From Thelonectria olida (lineage: Eukaryota; Ascomycota; Sordariomycetes; Hypocreales; Nectriaceae), in assembly GCA_020736575.1 (NCBI GenBank), contig JAGPYM010000013.1, forward strand, positions 868,001-932,000: a DNA stretch of 64,000 nucleotides, written 5' to 3'. Positions within the stretch are counted from its first letter, which is position 1, and every line of letters begins with the position of its first letter. Made by a program: the position numbers and the translations under genes. Under the pieces are notes generated by a model. That model saw only the letters and a list, made by a program, of their open reading frames with translations. It had not been told where the DNA came from and searched no databases. This document shows positions 34,803 to 46,763 of the stretch, one piece after another.

Positions 34803-37800
34803 TTGATACCAGATGGTAGTTGAGTGAAAGTTGAAGTGGTGGATAAATGGCCTAGCTCTTGCAGGAGACTCTTTTTTCAGTCCAATGGCTCTTCCCACAT
34901 CTATAAGTATAAACCAGTTCGGTTATCACGGAGATAAGAGGCTCAAGATGATTTATATGGTGAGTTGAGGCCATGCGCTATCTCAGCCGGCTTGCGTGTA
35001 AATGGACCCATCCCACTGCCATCCCACTCGATTGCGCCATCACTTGAAGGGATTGCCAATGACGGAAAGCAGACAACAGAGGATTCGACCCCAGCGAAAA
35101 GAAAAAGACGCTTCAAATAAGCAGTGGGTCGTGCTGAATAATTCCGACCCTTTGACGGAGGATGGTCAATATTGAAGGCGTGTTTGGGCGGGATATATTC
35201 GTGATGTTTTGCGATTTGGAGCTATGGCGTGGTCATCGGAAGTGATGCCGGGGCCGGCCGGGAGAGTTGATGGCATGGTTCGATAAAGGTATCAGGCTGA
35301 CGAGGCTCGCGATTCCGAGTACATTTCTAACTGGGACTGAATTGGTGTTGATACTTCATATGCCCTTCGGATTTGAGGGTCTGACTAGAGGTGGGAAGAT
35401 CTTCAACGTGGGAGGCGTCGTGTAATTGACTTCTCCGAGGACTCAATAGTTCTGTGTCGGGATATACGAGACAGTATATTTTACCCTACTCTGGGACAAA
35501 AAAGTCTCGATGAGTTACTACTCGGCTCGCTACGAAACGTTGCGTCGTAAAAGGGCAGTCCGTCCGTTCCGTGTAAGAGAGCCGCTACGAAGTCAAAGAG
35601 AAGGTGAAGGTGCGATTGAAAAACATGGCGGGCTTCATTTCTTTTAACGTTCACTCTGTTCATCCTTATTATTGACCAGGGAATTCTCTCTTGAAGACTT
35701 CTCTGACACCATACATGAATCATCTCCCTCACAATGACCTCCTATTGACTCAGGATAGACATCTCTGTGTAACGCCATCGACGGATACTCATTGATTAAA
35801 GGGATAAAGCATGGCATAATTGGCAGAATCAACATTCTGCTAATTATTGGGGTTGTGAGCTCCTCTTAACTCCTGACACAAAGCCTGATTTACTTCACCA
35901 CGGGCCTCTCTATTTCTGATTTTATCTCTTCCTCTGAAACTCGATATGTTTATTCTAAGCCTTGGTACTTTGGGGGAAGTGGATGGCAGCTGAACTTCTG
36001 AAAATCTCACGAGTTCAGTAGCCGATGTGATTCCAACCCGTCTATGGGTCATTCTTCACTTCTTAGGACCATGCCCCGGAACTATTATCTCCTTCATTCT
36101 GTAATAACGGCGTAAAATGGCCTCATCTATGATAAAAGGCACCTCAGACCGAGTCTAGCTGCTAGAAAGCACTTGAAGAAAGCATCTTGAGGCCTTGAAG
36201 GAAAACGTAACGACTCGAGCGCATCTCCGGGCCCTAAGATATGATATGGTTAGGTTCACACAACGGTTTACAAAAATCGACGCCTTCAAGATGCTAGGTT
36301 GTTGGGGACATACAGGCAAAAATGTAAAAATCTGCGAGGATAATCCAGATCAGTAGTAGATCAAGGTCGAGTTTAAAGACCAGTCACGTTAAAGGAAAAT
36401 GGATTTATCCTCTCTGATATTAAGGCATGTAAATCGTTAAAACAGAAGTCCTGCTTTGCTAAACGAGAGGATACACTACCTATCTGGTGTGAGACCTTGG
36501 TGTGTTGTATGTGCAACTTGAAGACCACGTTTGCATACCACTAGATAGGCTATGTGGTGAGAGAAAGACATCCATGAGGATCCAGTAAATTCCACACCGC
36601 CTCTTGATCTTAATAGCCATTATTTCAGCTCCCCGAGAGCACCTAGATCTCTCGCTCTCGGGGTCTGCGTCACTGTATCATGGTGCCCGGGATATTTATG
36701 GGCGTGGTACAGCGCCTCCCCTTCGCAGGATAAGGTGCACTACGAAAACCCATAACGATTGGGAAATCGTTCCAATGAATTTCTTCTACACTCATGCTTG
36801 TAGGGGGATTTAACGTCTTGGTAAAAGTCTTGGAGACTGCAAGTGCTGAACGGGGCTGCGTAGAGATTGGTGCCAGTGTCTCTTTTGATCTTTGCCGGCA
36901 GTCAATTATTTTCAAAAAGCGCAGTAAGATAGCCTTTGTGGATCGGCCCTGTGAACGAGTGTTTCCCCCTAATAAGCTATCGAGCAAGGGACCCAAAGAT
37001 CCAGTATTCTTGGGCCAGCCAGACGATAATATCAACCGTCTTGGTGTGGATGCGGATATCACTTGACAAGTAACAAGTTACACTGCTGATTTTGTTTTGG
37101 ATCAGTGATTTTAGTCCGGAGTACGCCTGCGTATTCTCTACGGCGCGAATTTCCATGTAATAGTTGCTTTATCTTGGGCCTCAGGATCCCTTGTTGGGAT
37201 GAGCCTGATCTCGCCAGGTGTCAACACTTCCTTGTAGGTGCTTTCAGGTGTTCTACAATTCAATGTTATGCCCGCCATGAAACATTGAATGAAAAAAGGC
37301 TTTGGGAAAAAGAAGGATTGGAGCGTGGCGTGCATATCCGAGCATAACGAGACTTACGGGAAGGCTGCAGGGATGAATTTTCCAGGGCTGTCTTCTCAAC
37401 ACATCTACGTAACTCGGCTTGAGCAATCAATGGAAACGCTGAACAAGGACAAAAAAAGAAAAGTGTCCAAAAAACATACAACAGCGAGGATTCCCCAATC
37501 GTCACCGACTTGAGTACTAATTCACCGCTTCTTGGCTTGACGTTCGGAGAGCAGACGGGATCCAGTATTTTCCAAGAGCTGTGGTCGTATGTGGCGTTCT
37601 CAGGAGTAAGGAGAGTACAAGGAGGCTTGACGAACTCGTCACGCCTTGAATATCCAATAACTCCACGCATACTATGAACAACCACGTATGCCCGAATGGC
37701 TGACCTATGTGTCCATACTCATCGACTTGTTTTTTTCCAGAGCAGAATTGGGTTCGACTCTATGACCTGCCCTGCCCATTAATCGACCTGGCACCACATT

Positions 37801-40306
37801 GCAGATGACTCTAGTATGGTTGCTCAGCTTCACTTGTTGTTGTCTGAGTTCTCAAGGCAGCACAGTATCACACCAAACCTCGCCTCTCCCTGCAGGCCAT
37901 GTCATATCTTGGCTACAGACGAGCAAGCAGCTGAGAAGAGCGTGTTAGTGAGGCATCATCCAATCAGACGAGGAGACGAATGTGTGACAGACAAGGGAAG
38001 CGATGGAGGGTCCAGGGGCGACGGGAGGAAGGGCTGCCACGCGACTCAATCTGAGAGGGACGGGAAGACCGGCCGAATGCAAGTCAGCTCTCGCTGGGTC
38101 AGTCACACCGCATTCTGCACCTCAGTCTGCAGGCTGCAGGAGCCCGTAGATGTATCATGTCCGTATCCACGAAATTAATTTCCAGAGCCCTCCTGCTGGG
38201 TTCAGTCATTGCATGGCTTTATTAGAGGTTGGCGAAGCGATATCCACCCAATTTCAGATGTGTGCTGGCCGGGCGTACAGACGGGCAGAGGTTGACACGG
38301 CAATCAGCCCTATCCAAGGGCACATGCGTGCGAATTGCGAGAAAATGGAGGCTATCTGCACCACCTAATGCTGCAACATCACCCGCCCGACGCCACTGAA
38401 GTGGAAACCACGCATCTCCATCTCTTTTCAGCTCATCCACAGCTGCGGGACCTTTCCATTTCCGAGCTGACCGGTTGTTCTTGTTGGGCCTCAGACGTCA
38501 AAGTCTCACAGGTCCAAGCCTGCAGCGAGGCCTCAAATGAAGGAAGCCGTCGTCACCCAACAATTCTCAGCAGGCCTCTCGCAGCTTCCACGAGCGCCCC
38601 CGACGTATTGGGAAGAATGTCTCTCCTGCTGGCATTTTCTCATTGGGCCGGGGTCCACTCCCTATCAAGACACTGAGCTTCCGTTTCTCTCCCATTGGAT
38701 CTCGAGGAGAGACACGTATCCACCAATGATGCCAATCTCCGCTGAGCTGGTTTCCGCCTTCTCTCTCGTTGGACGTTGCAAGCTTCCGTGCCCACCTCTT
38801 TCCAGCATTGCGCTCGGCAGTTTCGTTCCTTCCAGTTCGAGGGTCGAGACGGTGAGCTTTGACTGCTGGGCGTAACCTCCTTGCATCCGCCTCCTTCCTT
38901 GGCTGCACATTCGGACCCGCCCATCTTTAAGAAATCCAGAGCCTGGTCGGTCTTCATTGGACGCCTCAACAGTTGGGCCCACCAATTCCCAAGGGCTTGA
39001 GGCCCGTGCGTTCCCGAGGATCGGCGATCTCGATGTTCTCGGAAGCTGGAAGGAGACGGACCTTCGAAGTGAGTGTCCATCAATTTTCAGAATCAACCTC
39101 GCCGGTTGACGGGTCAAGCGGGCGTCGAGTTATGTCTCTCTGCTTGCCCACGGGCTTGCAGCCAACAGCTATTGGTCGAGACGAAGCCCGTATCCACCAA
39201 CTCTCCTGACCTCGTTGCCCGGTCGTCTTTTTGCACGGGCTGGCGCAACATGGCAGGAAGGCGAGTCCGACCACGAGGCGAACATGCCATACAACCCCAT
39301 TACCGTCTGTTTGTTATTGACTGATGCCATCCCATCCACACCAACATTCCATTGGCTCAATACCCGTTAGATCAACGGGCGGGAAGCAGGGTCACAGGGT
39401 CCGTCTGTCGTCACCCGTCCGTCCCTGAATTCTTCCATGGCCAAGTCGTCACTCACTGGCCAGCGAATTAACCGTTTTACCCCAGAAGCCCACTTCCAAC
39501 ATGGCCGATGCGGGGACACGGGTAGATCAGTTAATTGATTTTTTTTTCATTTTTAATTACGTCGTTGGGAACATGGCTGGCGTCTATTTTGGGGCCGCAA
39601 GGGGAGAATGACGGTGAATCTGCCAAATGATTAGCTGGAGGCAGCTTGGAAGAAACTTGGCCAGTCTGTGGGTGATTGACGTCTTGCATCCGGCCGGCTC
39701 GCCTTGTAGGGCTAGAACAGATCAGCAGTCGGGCCTGTTGTCTCGGGGACCGCTCTATCGAGGGGAATGATTTTATTGCCATCTTTCAGCTCTATTCGAG
39801 ACCTGGCCCTGAACCAGATGGTAGGCCTGGACCCCTCGAAGAGTCCGAATACCTACATGACGGCAGTCTCCTCAGCTCGGAGACGGCGTGGGGTGCCATT
39901 GGAACTTGTGCCACCTCCTCGACAGATTTCTTCTTCTTCTTCCTTGCATAAACACGGACCAGAAGCCTCACCGACGGGGCCCCTGGCAGACAGGGACCAG
40001 GTTGGGGAGTCAGGCATCGCTGGCCATCAGACGGTCAGTTCATCGGCCGTCAGCTCCGAAGGGCGGGGTTACACGACGGTAGGGAGGACGGCTGACTGCC
40101 TGGATCTGCAAATTCTGCGCCCACCAGGACTGATGGGGATGCACGGCTTGATTCTGGACGCACCTGGATAGACAGCGACTGAATTCGTCACCGTCCCCAG
40201 TTCCCATTCCCCATGCACGCCATGCTCGGATGCTCCTGAGCCGTGGCGGGGAAGCGACGATCACGATCGGCCTGGATGGGGAAGCCTCATGACCGGGGGG
40301 TGTCAT

Positions 40307-40327
40307 AAATCAGAAATCAGAAATCAG
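40307..40327. repeat. AAATCAG x3 tandem repeat
   Basis: Three perfect seven-base copies in noncoding sequence. Confidence 0.8.
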
Positions 40328-41049
40328 ACTGCGAATAGATTCGTGTTTCGGATCAGAGCACTCCGACTTGTTTTGTGTGTGTCCCGGTGGTCAGCATTTC
40401 TGCCGCATAGTCGACGTCACGCTCAGGCTACGTAATGGTTCAAACATTGGATGAAACTAAAGTCGACTAAATTCGGAAAAAAGAGGAGGAACTTTTTCAT
40501 CTGCCTTATTAGTTGACGACGGCTTACGGATCGAAAGATGATCTCGATGGATCCAAGCGCCCGCCCACCTTTTCCGGCAGCACCCTAGACTCAACGTTCA
40601 ACGACACATAGCTACCTTACCTAGTCAACTGGTTTGCACCTTTCAGAAGAATGCCATGTCTCGACTACTAGTGCGTAGCCAAGTGAACCATGGCTCCATA
40701 TTACTGCTCTCGGCGGCAAGGGATATGCAAATCATCCATCCAGACTCCAACGGACTCCATTCTGACATCTATCGTCGACGCTCCTCTGCGCTTCCTGGCG
40801 GGCGCCATAACCAGTATTGACACTCCCCTTGCAGCCGTCTCCAGCACCAGAGTGGCCGCGTGACAGCACACACTCTCCTCTCAATTAAAATCTGAGACAT
40901 TCTCGCGCTCTCCTTGTTGCCTGGTCACGTGTGCCGCCAGCTTTAGGGTGCCCTCTGCCGCTCGACAAGAACCAATGAGTTCATCAGTGGCTGAGGAGGA
41001 CCAACATGCAGCTGAAAGGGAAGCGGGGGAACCAGTTTAACTGAACGAG

Positions 41050-41073
41050 AACCCTTTCCCTTTCCCTTTCCCA
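41050..41073. repeat. CCCTTT tandem repeat
   Basis: Three to four copies lie about 300 bp upstream of the start at 41377. It is pyrimidine-rich and could be a promoter CT block. It is not the TTAGGG telomere repeat. Confidence 0.7.
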
Positions 41074-41376
41074 TCACCCATCTCTCAAGCCAGTGTGCAC
41101 TTTGTCCCAAGCACCGAGCTGCCCAGCCTCCCCAAGAACTCCTGCGTGGCGGTTGCTCTTTTGACCTGTCACTTCGGTACGCATCAAATAAGCAAACACG
41201 ACGCTCTAGACTCACAAAGCTGACCTTGACCCCAGGCTCTGGTCCCCCCCCGTTAGGGTGTCTACATTGGGTACCGAAAAAGCAAGTTTAAGCTCGAAAC
41301 GAGTAAAACGAGTGCCAGCCCCAATCTGCGTCTCACCTTTACGCTCCACAACGCTGCTCTTTCAACCGTCATCGCC

Positions 41377-43544
41377 ATGGAGCCCTACTCTCTTCCTCCT
41401 GGACTCCCTCCTCTCCCTCCGCCAACGTACGAGGAGAGTGACCGTAACGCCAGGCAGCTGCCCAAGACCATTCAGATTATTGAGTACCGCGTTGATGTCG
41501 GCAAGCTTCACTTCAGCTCTCAGTCGACTCCTGGGATCAAGTTTCTGGAGAACGAGACCTGCATCTGCACCATTCCCTATGTTCCCAGAGACTATGAGCA
41601 GATTGTACATGCTTTGCCACAATTCGACCGTACCATCCAGGAGTGGCAGATGACGAAGCACTCTACAAAGGACCAGGAACTGTAAGAAATCTCCTTCGAC
41701 GAGGCCCGTTGGCCCTTGCTCAGCGCTCATTGTGGCCTAGGAAGCTTCGATTCCCATATCCGACCAAGACCCTCTGGCCGGTTGCCCCCAACATCACCGG
41801 CGTCTTCACAGCTTCAGCTCGTTGCCAGACAAAGGCAAAGTTTGTGGAAGCGGAGTTGCATTTCAACGAAAAGTCGATGATCCTCTCACGCGGTAAATCG
41901 TTTCCAGGAGGACTGCATGCCGTCACTTTTCTCTGTCCACCCAACATTGTGGGCTTAGCTTACGTCGTCTTCACTCTCAAAAACGAGTGTTCTCAGGTCG
42001 TTGACCATGAGATTTGTATCATCGATGAGGAGAAGCGTAAGAGGATTGGTCCGGCTGGAGTGCCAGTTGCAGTCCACGACCCTGCTGGCACGACTATGGA
42101 ATCGAACACGCCCTCGATGCCTCAGGCCAAGCATCCTCATGGGGGGCAGGCCAAAGGGAAGGGGAAGGGGACGAAGAAGGGCAAGGCAAAACCAAACGAG
42201 GCCACGGAAAAAAAGGTCATGGCGAAGGAGGCCACAGGAAACGAGGTCGAACAGAACGAAGTTCAGCAGGCCCGGGCCCAGGCTCAGCAGGGTGTGGCCC
42301 AGCAAATCGAATTTCAGCAGGTCCACGTCCAGCAAGTTGCAGCCCAGCACATCGAAGCCCAGCACATCGCGGCCCAGCAGATTCAAGCCCAGCAGATCAA
42401 CACCCAACAGGCAAAGGCCCGACAGAACGAAGCCAAGAAGAACGAAGCCAAGAAGAACGAGCCCAAGCAGAGCGAGTCCAAGCAGAACGAGGTCATACAA
42501 CCTCAGCAGCTGGAATTCATTTACGCCAATCAAATGCAGCTCGAGTACAGCGAGGCCCAACTCCCCCAGCAGCCCGAGAACACGCCACTTCTGCCCATGG
42601 CATTCCCTCCACTCGGTGCTGCAACGCCGTGCAACACTCCTTACGAGTCTCCGTATCCCGCTTATCATGTGGAAAATTCACCCATCGTTGCTCAACCGAT
42701 TGAGTGCCCTCCTGTCAATTTCACTGCCCCGTACAACACTCCTTATGAGTTTCAGTATCCGAATTATAGTGTTGGAGACCCATGCGTCATTGCTCAACCG
42801 ATCGAATGCCCTCCTGTCCACGTCACTGTCCCGTGCAATCCTGTTTATGAGTATCGATATCCAAACTACACCGTCGACAACTCAAGCGTCATCGCTCAGC
42901 CGATGGATTTCTCTGCCTTCGATGACGCGACGACATCCGACTTTGCATTTGACCCTCCATCCCCAACCTCCAGCGTCGAAAGTTCAAGGGAGATGATTAT
43001 CCAGCCTCCATGGAATGACGCCGTCTACAGGGTCATTGATAAGTTTCTGTGGCAGCGCCGGGATATTCTTTGGAACGAGGTTGGAGAAGCACTGCCCGAA
43101 GATCTCGTTCGACACTGGCCCACAATGAACAGCCGCTGGTACGGCCGAAAGAGGGCGTTGGAGAAGAAGAATGCAGTTCGCGATCTGTCATGTCTGTTCA
43201 AGAAGTAAGCAGTGGATCTGACTGAACTGTTATTGCAGTTGACTGACATTTATAGTGCTGAGACACGACGACGAGCTCGACGAGGCCGGCCGCGACCTAT
43301 TCCCGGATCACCCAAGGCGCGATCAATGGCAAATTCGCCTGTTGATACCGGTTTTCAAGATCTGGTAGCGTCTACTCTACTTGAAAGCCCTGTCTCCATG
43401 GCCGAACAACTCACCTTGGATTCGCTTCCTTATCGACCTTTGCCATCAGTGGATGGTTTCCCTGTCGGGATCCCGATGCCGATGCCGATGCCCACACCGG
43501 TCTTCATCAACGAGACCGGAGGCGCCTTCTTGGGGAATTACTAA
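41377..43544 (+). CDS. repeat-rich protein of unknown function with PY motif
   Basis: The three-exon model 41377-41681, 41741-43204, 43256-43544 gives 685 residues in one frame. Introns of 59 and 51 bp have donors GTAAGA/GTAAGC and acceptors CCTAG/TATAG. If the second intron is retained, translation stops at 43208. The N-terminus is Pro-rich with a PPTY motif (residues 15-18), followed by about 220 residues of globular-looking sequence that I do not recognise. Then come a Lys/Glu-rich linker and about 80 residues of Gln/Ala pentad-like repeats (AQQ, VQQ, AQH). Next are three tandem 34-residue repeats (42627-42728, 42729-42830, 42831-42932) carrying YPNY and VIAQPIECPP. A Trp-containing segment near 43020-43190 could be a Myb/SANT-like fold, and an Arg-rich C-terminal exon ends the protein. 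No signal peptide or membrane segment was seen. It is confidently a gene; its function is unknown. Confidence 0.82.
42258..42510 (+). repeat. Gln/Ala/Asn-Glu short-period coding repeat
   Basis: Imperfect 15-base units encode AQQ..-type pentads, then KKNEA-type pentads, inside the 41377-43544 gene. The periodicity suggests a coiled-coil or low-complexity scaffold region. Confidence 0.75.
42627..42932 (+). repeat. three tandem 102 bp (34-residue) coding repeats
   Basis: Three in-frame copies begin CCGTGCAAC, CCGTACAAC and CCGTGCAAT at 42627, 42729 and 42831. The consensus protein contains P.N..YE..YP.Y and AQPIECPPV. Copies differ at many positions, so the duplication is not recent. Confidence 0.88.
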
Positions 43545-45979
43545 GTACTGATTCAAGTTGGTAGTGTGCTAGACTTGAGGAATGTTGTTTTAGAATGGAC
43601 ATGAGTCCAGGGATTGCATGGGTTGGTAAGCTCTGGGTAATGAAGCTCCCCTGAGGAGACGGAACATCGGTTTGGAGGGAATCGGAGCATCTATTTGGCG
43701 ACAAGCATGAGACTACGGATACGGACTACGGGCACGGGTACGGAATATGAATATTAAGGGACTTGGCAAGGTACGCGAATAACAGGTAAGTCATTGCCTG
43801 GTTCAAAGGGCAGGTGCTTCGACCTGCCCAAGATGCTACACACGGGAAGCATGGATTTGGGTGCGGCACACCAGGCGAACCAAGATGCGAAGTCTGTTAG
43901 TTTTGTATTTCAGTGATTTTTGGATTGAATCTATACAAAATGAAAAACAGCTTCTGGGTCTGGGTAATTTGCTTTCCACTCCGAGACACAAGAATCATGA
44001 GATTCGAAGGGCCTCTTTGTGGACATGCATCAGTGCCCAACCCCAAAATGAGGCCCTCTGAGCAACGTGCGGATAGCGTGAATGCAATGCGCCCCAGGGT
44101 GCACAACCAAGGTCGTGATCAATGAAGGAAGCTTCGGCAAGACAGTCTCGTGTTGCGAATCGTCAACGTGGACATGGCCTCCTTGACTTCTTGTCCGTAT
44201 CTTTCCGTTTACATGGCTTGATAATTTTGGAGGCTTGGAGAAGCGGTGAGAGGGATGTTGGACATCTTATTCCCCCCGTTAAGATTAGGGGAGCCGAGCT
44301 GCGCACTCGCTCCTTGTTTGGCACTTTGCCCACTGCGTCTGGGGGACTTGTTAACGACATACTGGTCATTGGGTGTCCTCGAACGGCGCAGCCCTAGAAT
44401 GGATTCATATTAGGGACATAGGTGTGCAGCTAGGATTTTGGATTGTTAAGGCATATGCCATTAACTTTATAAGGTATTGGTTGCTGCGAGTGAGGTCGGG
44501 AGTCAAAGTGTGCCGCTGAAGAACAACAGTTGGATGCGCGCGGTGTGCGTTGCCTGGTGGTAATCATCTACATCAGTCGCCGCAATATTGACCGTGATGG
44601 CTCGTACAGTTTCGTCAATTTCTAGGTTCCTGTTTTACCACAACCTGTTCGGTCAGCTAATGCTATTATGGCCGAGTAGAGTTCTTCTATACCTACCCAG
44701 GTCCTTGAGGAAGCACCCGACACCTCTCACGTCCTACACCATGGCCTGCGAACCGGGACACGCCACCCCTTAATCCGCATTCGCTTACCACTGTAAACTA
44801 AATAAATATTTGCTCTTCGGATTTGATAGAGAGTTTCATTGCTCGAGACCGGCCATCTTTGTAGGTCGCGGCGGGTGCCTCGACTTGGAAGTGACCTTCT
44901 GCCAAAGTCATCCAAGGGAGGGGGTAATTTAGGACGCTGGATTGAGAAGCAGGATTTCCCAGCGTGATGAGAAGATTTTTTGAAAATTTTTTACCTTTTG
45001 AAGTTTTTTCCTTAGCTAATTATGTAGGTTGGATGCTTGGTTGGGAAGTTTCACCATGCCGTCGTAGAGTTGAGCATCAGCAAAGTTAACCCTCGATTGC
45101 CGCCACGATTCGTGAAGTTTCATGGGGAAATAAGCATGCTTTCACACGTCAAGAATATTTTCCTATCTGAACTCTGATTCCATAGAGTGACATAAGAGCG
45201 ACACCTCCTGCAAAGGCGCAATTTGGCCAGACCACCGCTCCCATTCCGTCAACATTTCTACAACCGCAGCCAATCCCAAAACACACAGCCTCAAAATGTC
45301 GTCTTTTTGGGAACTCGTCGTCGAATTTTGCGTCAATTTAATCGATGTCTTCAGCTTCAGCTACTTCATGGTCCTGTTTTACGAGATGCTGAAAGCCCCC
45401 TCCACCTGAGCGGCGCCCGTTGTCGCGAACCTTGGCCATGGGCGTCTTCAGACTTCTACGGTGCAAGTTTTGGTAGAACAGATTTAGAAGGCGTTTCGTC
45501 ACGGCCGAAATATCATTGGGGAAAGAAGAGCGATGGTTGTCGACTTTGGGACCTTTCGTCAAGCACATCGGGAATGACAGCATCGGCGACTGCAGTTTCG
45601 ATCATCAGGCTTCCTTGTTGCGCCACAGCTTTTATTCTCTGAGGATACTTTCTTTGACTCTTCTAATGGCGAGGTGGGATTCACCACTCCGAGGAGCTGA
45701 TTTGCTAGCTAACCTTGAATTGCTAGGGCATGAGTCGTATGCCTCATAGAGGAGGATTGGGCTGTCTACTGAGTGTCTGGTCGGGTGCACGAAAGGTGTG
45801 GCGAGGAACTTGGGCGATGACGATTCCATGGCTGAAGAGAACTGTTATTGAACCTCCATTCGGGACCTAGTCTTCTAGATACAAAGCATACACGACACCA
45901 AAGCCGACACCCAGAATTTCCCCTTCCTTCTTTGGGATTGAGCGCTGGCTGCTTTAGCCTAAGCTGATAGTGATTTGAC
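43545..45979. other. 2.4 kb spacer with one small hydrophobic ORF
   Basis: No recognised gene. A 37-codon frame at 45296-45409 with a good CAAAATG start is listed separately. The rest is relatively AT-rich with short frames only. Confidence 0.45.
45296..45409 (+). CDS. small ORF encoding a hydrophobic 37-residue peptide
   Basis: ATG in a strong CTCAAAATG context opens a 37-codon frame ending in TGA. The peptide begins MSSFWELVVEFCVNLIDVF and is predominantly aromatic and aliphatic, long enough for one membrane helix. There is no homology evidence, and it may be chance. It could also be the first exon of a longer gene whose continuation I cannot place. Confidence 0.22.
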   Translation: MSSFWELVVEFCVNLIDVFSFSYFMVLFYEMLKAPST

Positions 45980-46687
45980 AATGTCTTCGAAGATCTTTCT
46001 TCATTTATCCGCAGGATGTGACATTTCCCCATTACAGCTACCCAAGTTTGTACCGCCCAGACCCAATTTTCTCATCCTCTGACCACAGTCTTCTGTACTC
46101 TGCAGTCCTCTCCGACTACTCCTCCTCCTCACAAGCACCACACTCTCTCGCCAACCCCCTCTCTCCCTCCCCCAGCGCCAGCAGCTTTACACCGACTCGG
46201 CAGACCCCGAGCTCATCATCCTCGCTGCGCTCGTCATCGCCTTCAAATTCACCGAGGACCCTCAAGAGTCACCTGCAACTCAACGCCACGGAGCGATGTA
46301 TAAGGGAGCACCTCAACTACCGCATTATATGACGACGACTCCCTGACCGACGCCATGGTTGACATGCAGCTCGCCTCTCATCAACCCGGGTGGGACTATG
46401 GATATGGATCCGCACCGAATGTTGACTTGATTGCAAAGACTCAGGAGACTGACAACAGAGAAGAAGCTGTCAAGCCGTTGGCCACGACAAGCCCCAACGA
46501 AGATGATGAGAGAACAATACACTCGCCCACTACACACCTGACAACTCTCAATGTCAACTTGATGAAAATGACGCACAACCAATCGGGAACGATGCAACTA
46601 ATGGAGATCTTGGCCAATTTGATCTTACAACTTTTGTATGGGAGTTCTTGGGATAGGATCAAGCCACCACATTGGAAAATACAATAG
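45980..46687 (+). pseudogene. cyclin-like gene relic with several frameshifts
   Basis: Adjacent pieces in different frames read in order as one cyclin-box protein. Frame 2 from ATG 45980 (LSAGCDISPLQLPKFVPP) passes to frame 1 (SSSDHSLLYSAVLSDYSSSS). Frame 0 at about 46176-46260 reads ADPELIILAALVIAFKFTED, frame 1 at about 46260-46325 reads LQLNATERCIREHLNYRI, and frame 2 at about 46325-46687 reads DDDSLTDAMVDMQLASHQPG. The KF..D and LNATER...LNYR pattern is that of cyclin helices 3 to 5, as in Pho80/Pcl-type cyclins. Introns are too short to explain the changes, so at least three indels are implied. Sequencing error is the alternative. Cyclin identity is moderately supported. Confidence 0.5.
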
Positions 46688-46763
46688 GAGACTGGGCTGA
46701 CCCCGAATTCCACATCGATGAACAACAGGAACAATACAAAAAGTAACATAAAACCAAACATCC

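Larger units (their letters stand above)
34803..41376. other. 6.6 kb gene-free region, partly AT-rich
   Basis: No gene was recognised. From about 35.4 to 37.7 kb the sequence is visibly AT-richer than its surroundings, with short broken frames. This fits an old, mutated repeat or transposon remnant, but no paired LTRs or transposase motif could be shown. The right part is GC-richer and contains an AAATCAG triplet repeat and CCCTTT repeats. Its end should hold the promoter of the gene at 41377. Confidence 0.45.

Noticed and set aside
35457..35720. Possible LTR start TGTCGGGATATACGAG
   Set aside because: No second copy, target duplication or internal retroelement sequence could be found in the window.
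41050..41073. CCCTTT run considered as an internal telomere repeat
   Set aside because: The unit is not TTAGGG/CCCTAA; it is a simple pyrimidine microsatellite.
41955..42996. Open frames of 237 (-) and 331 (+) codons inside the repeat-protein gene
   Set aside because: Leu-rich and Arg/Ser-rich shadows of the Gln/Ala repeat region; the sense frame has the introns and start.
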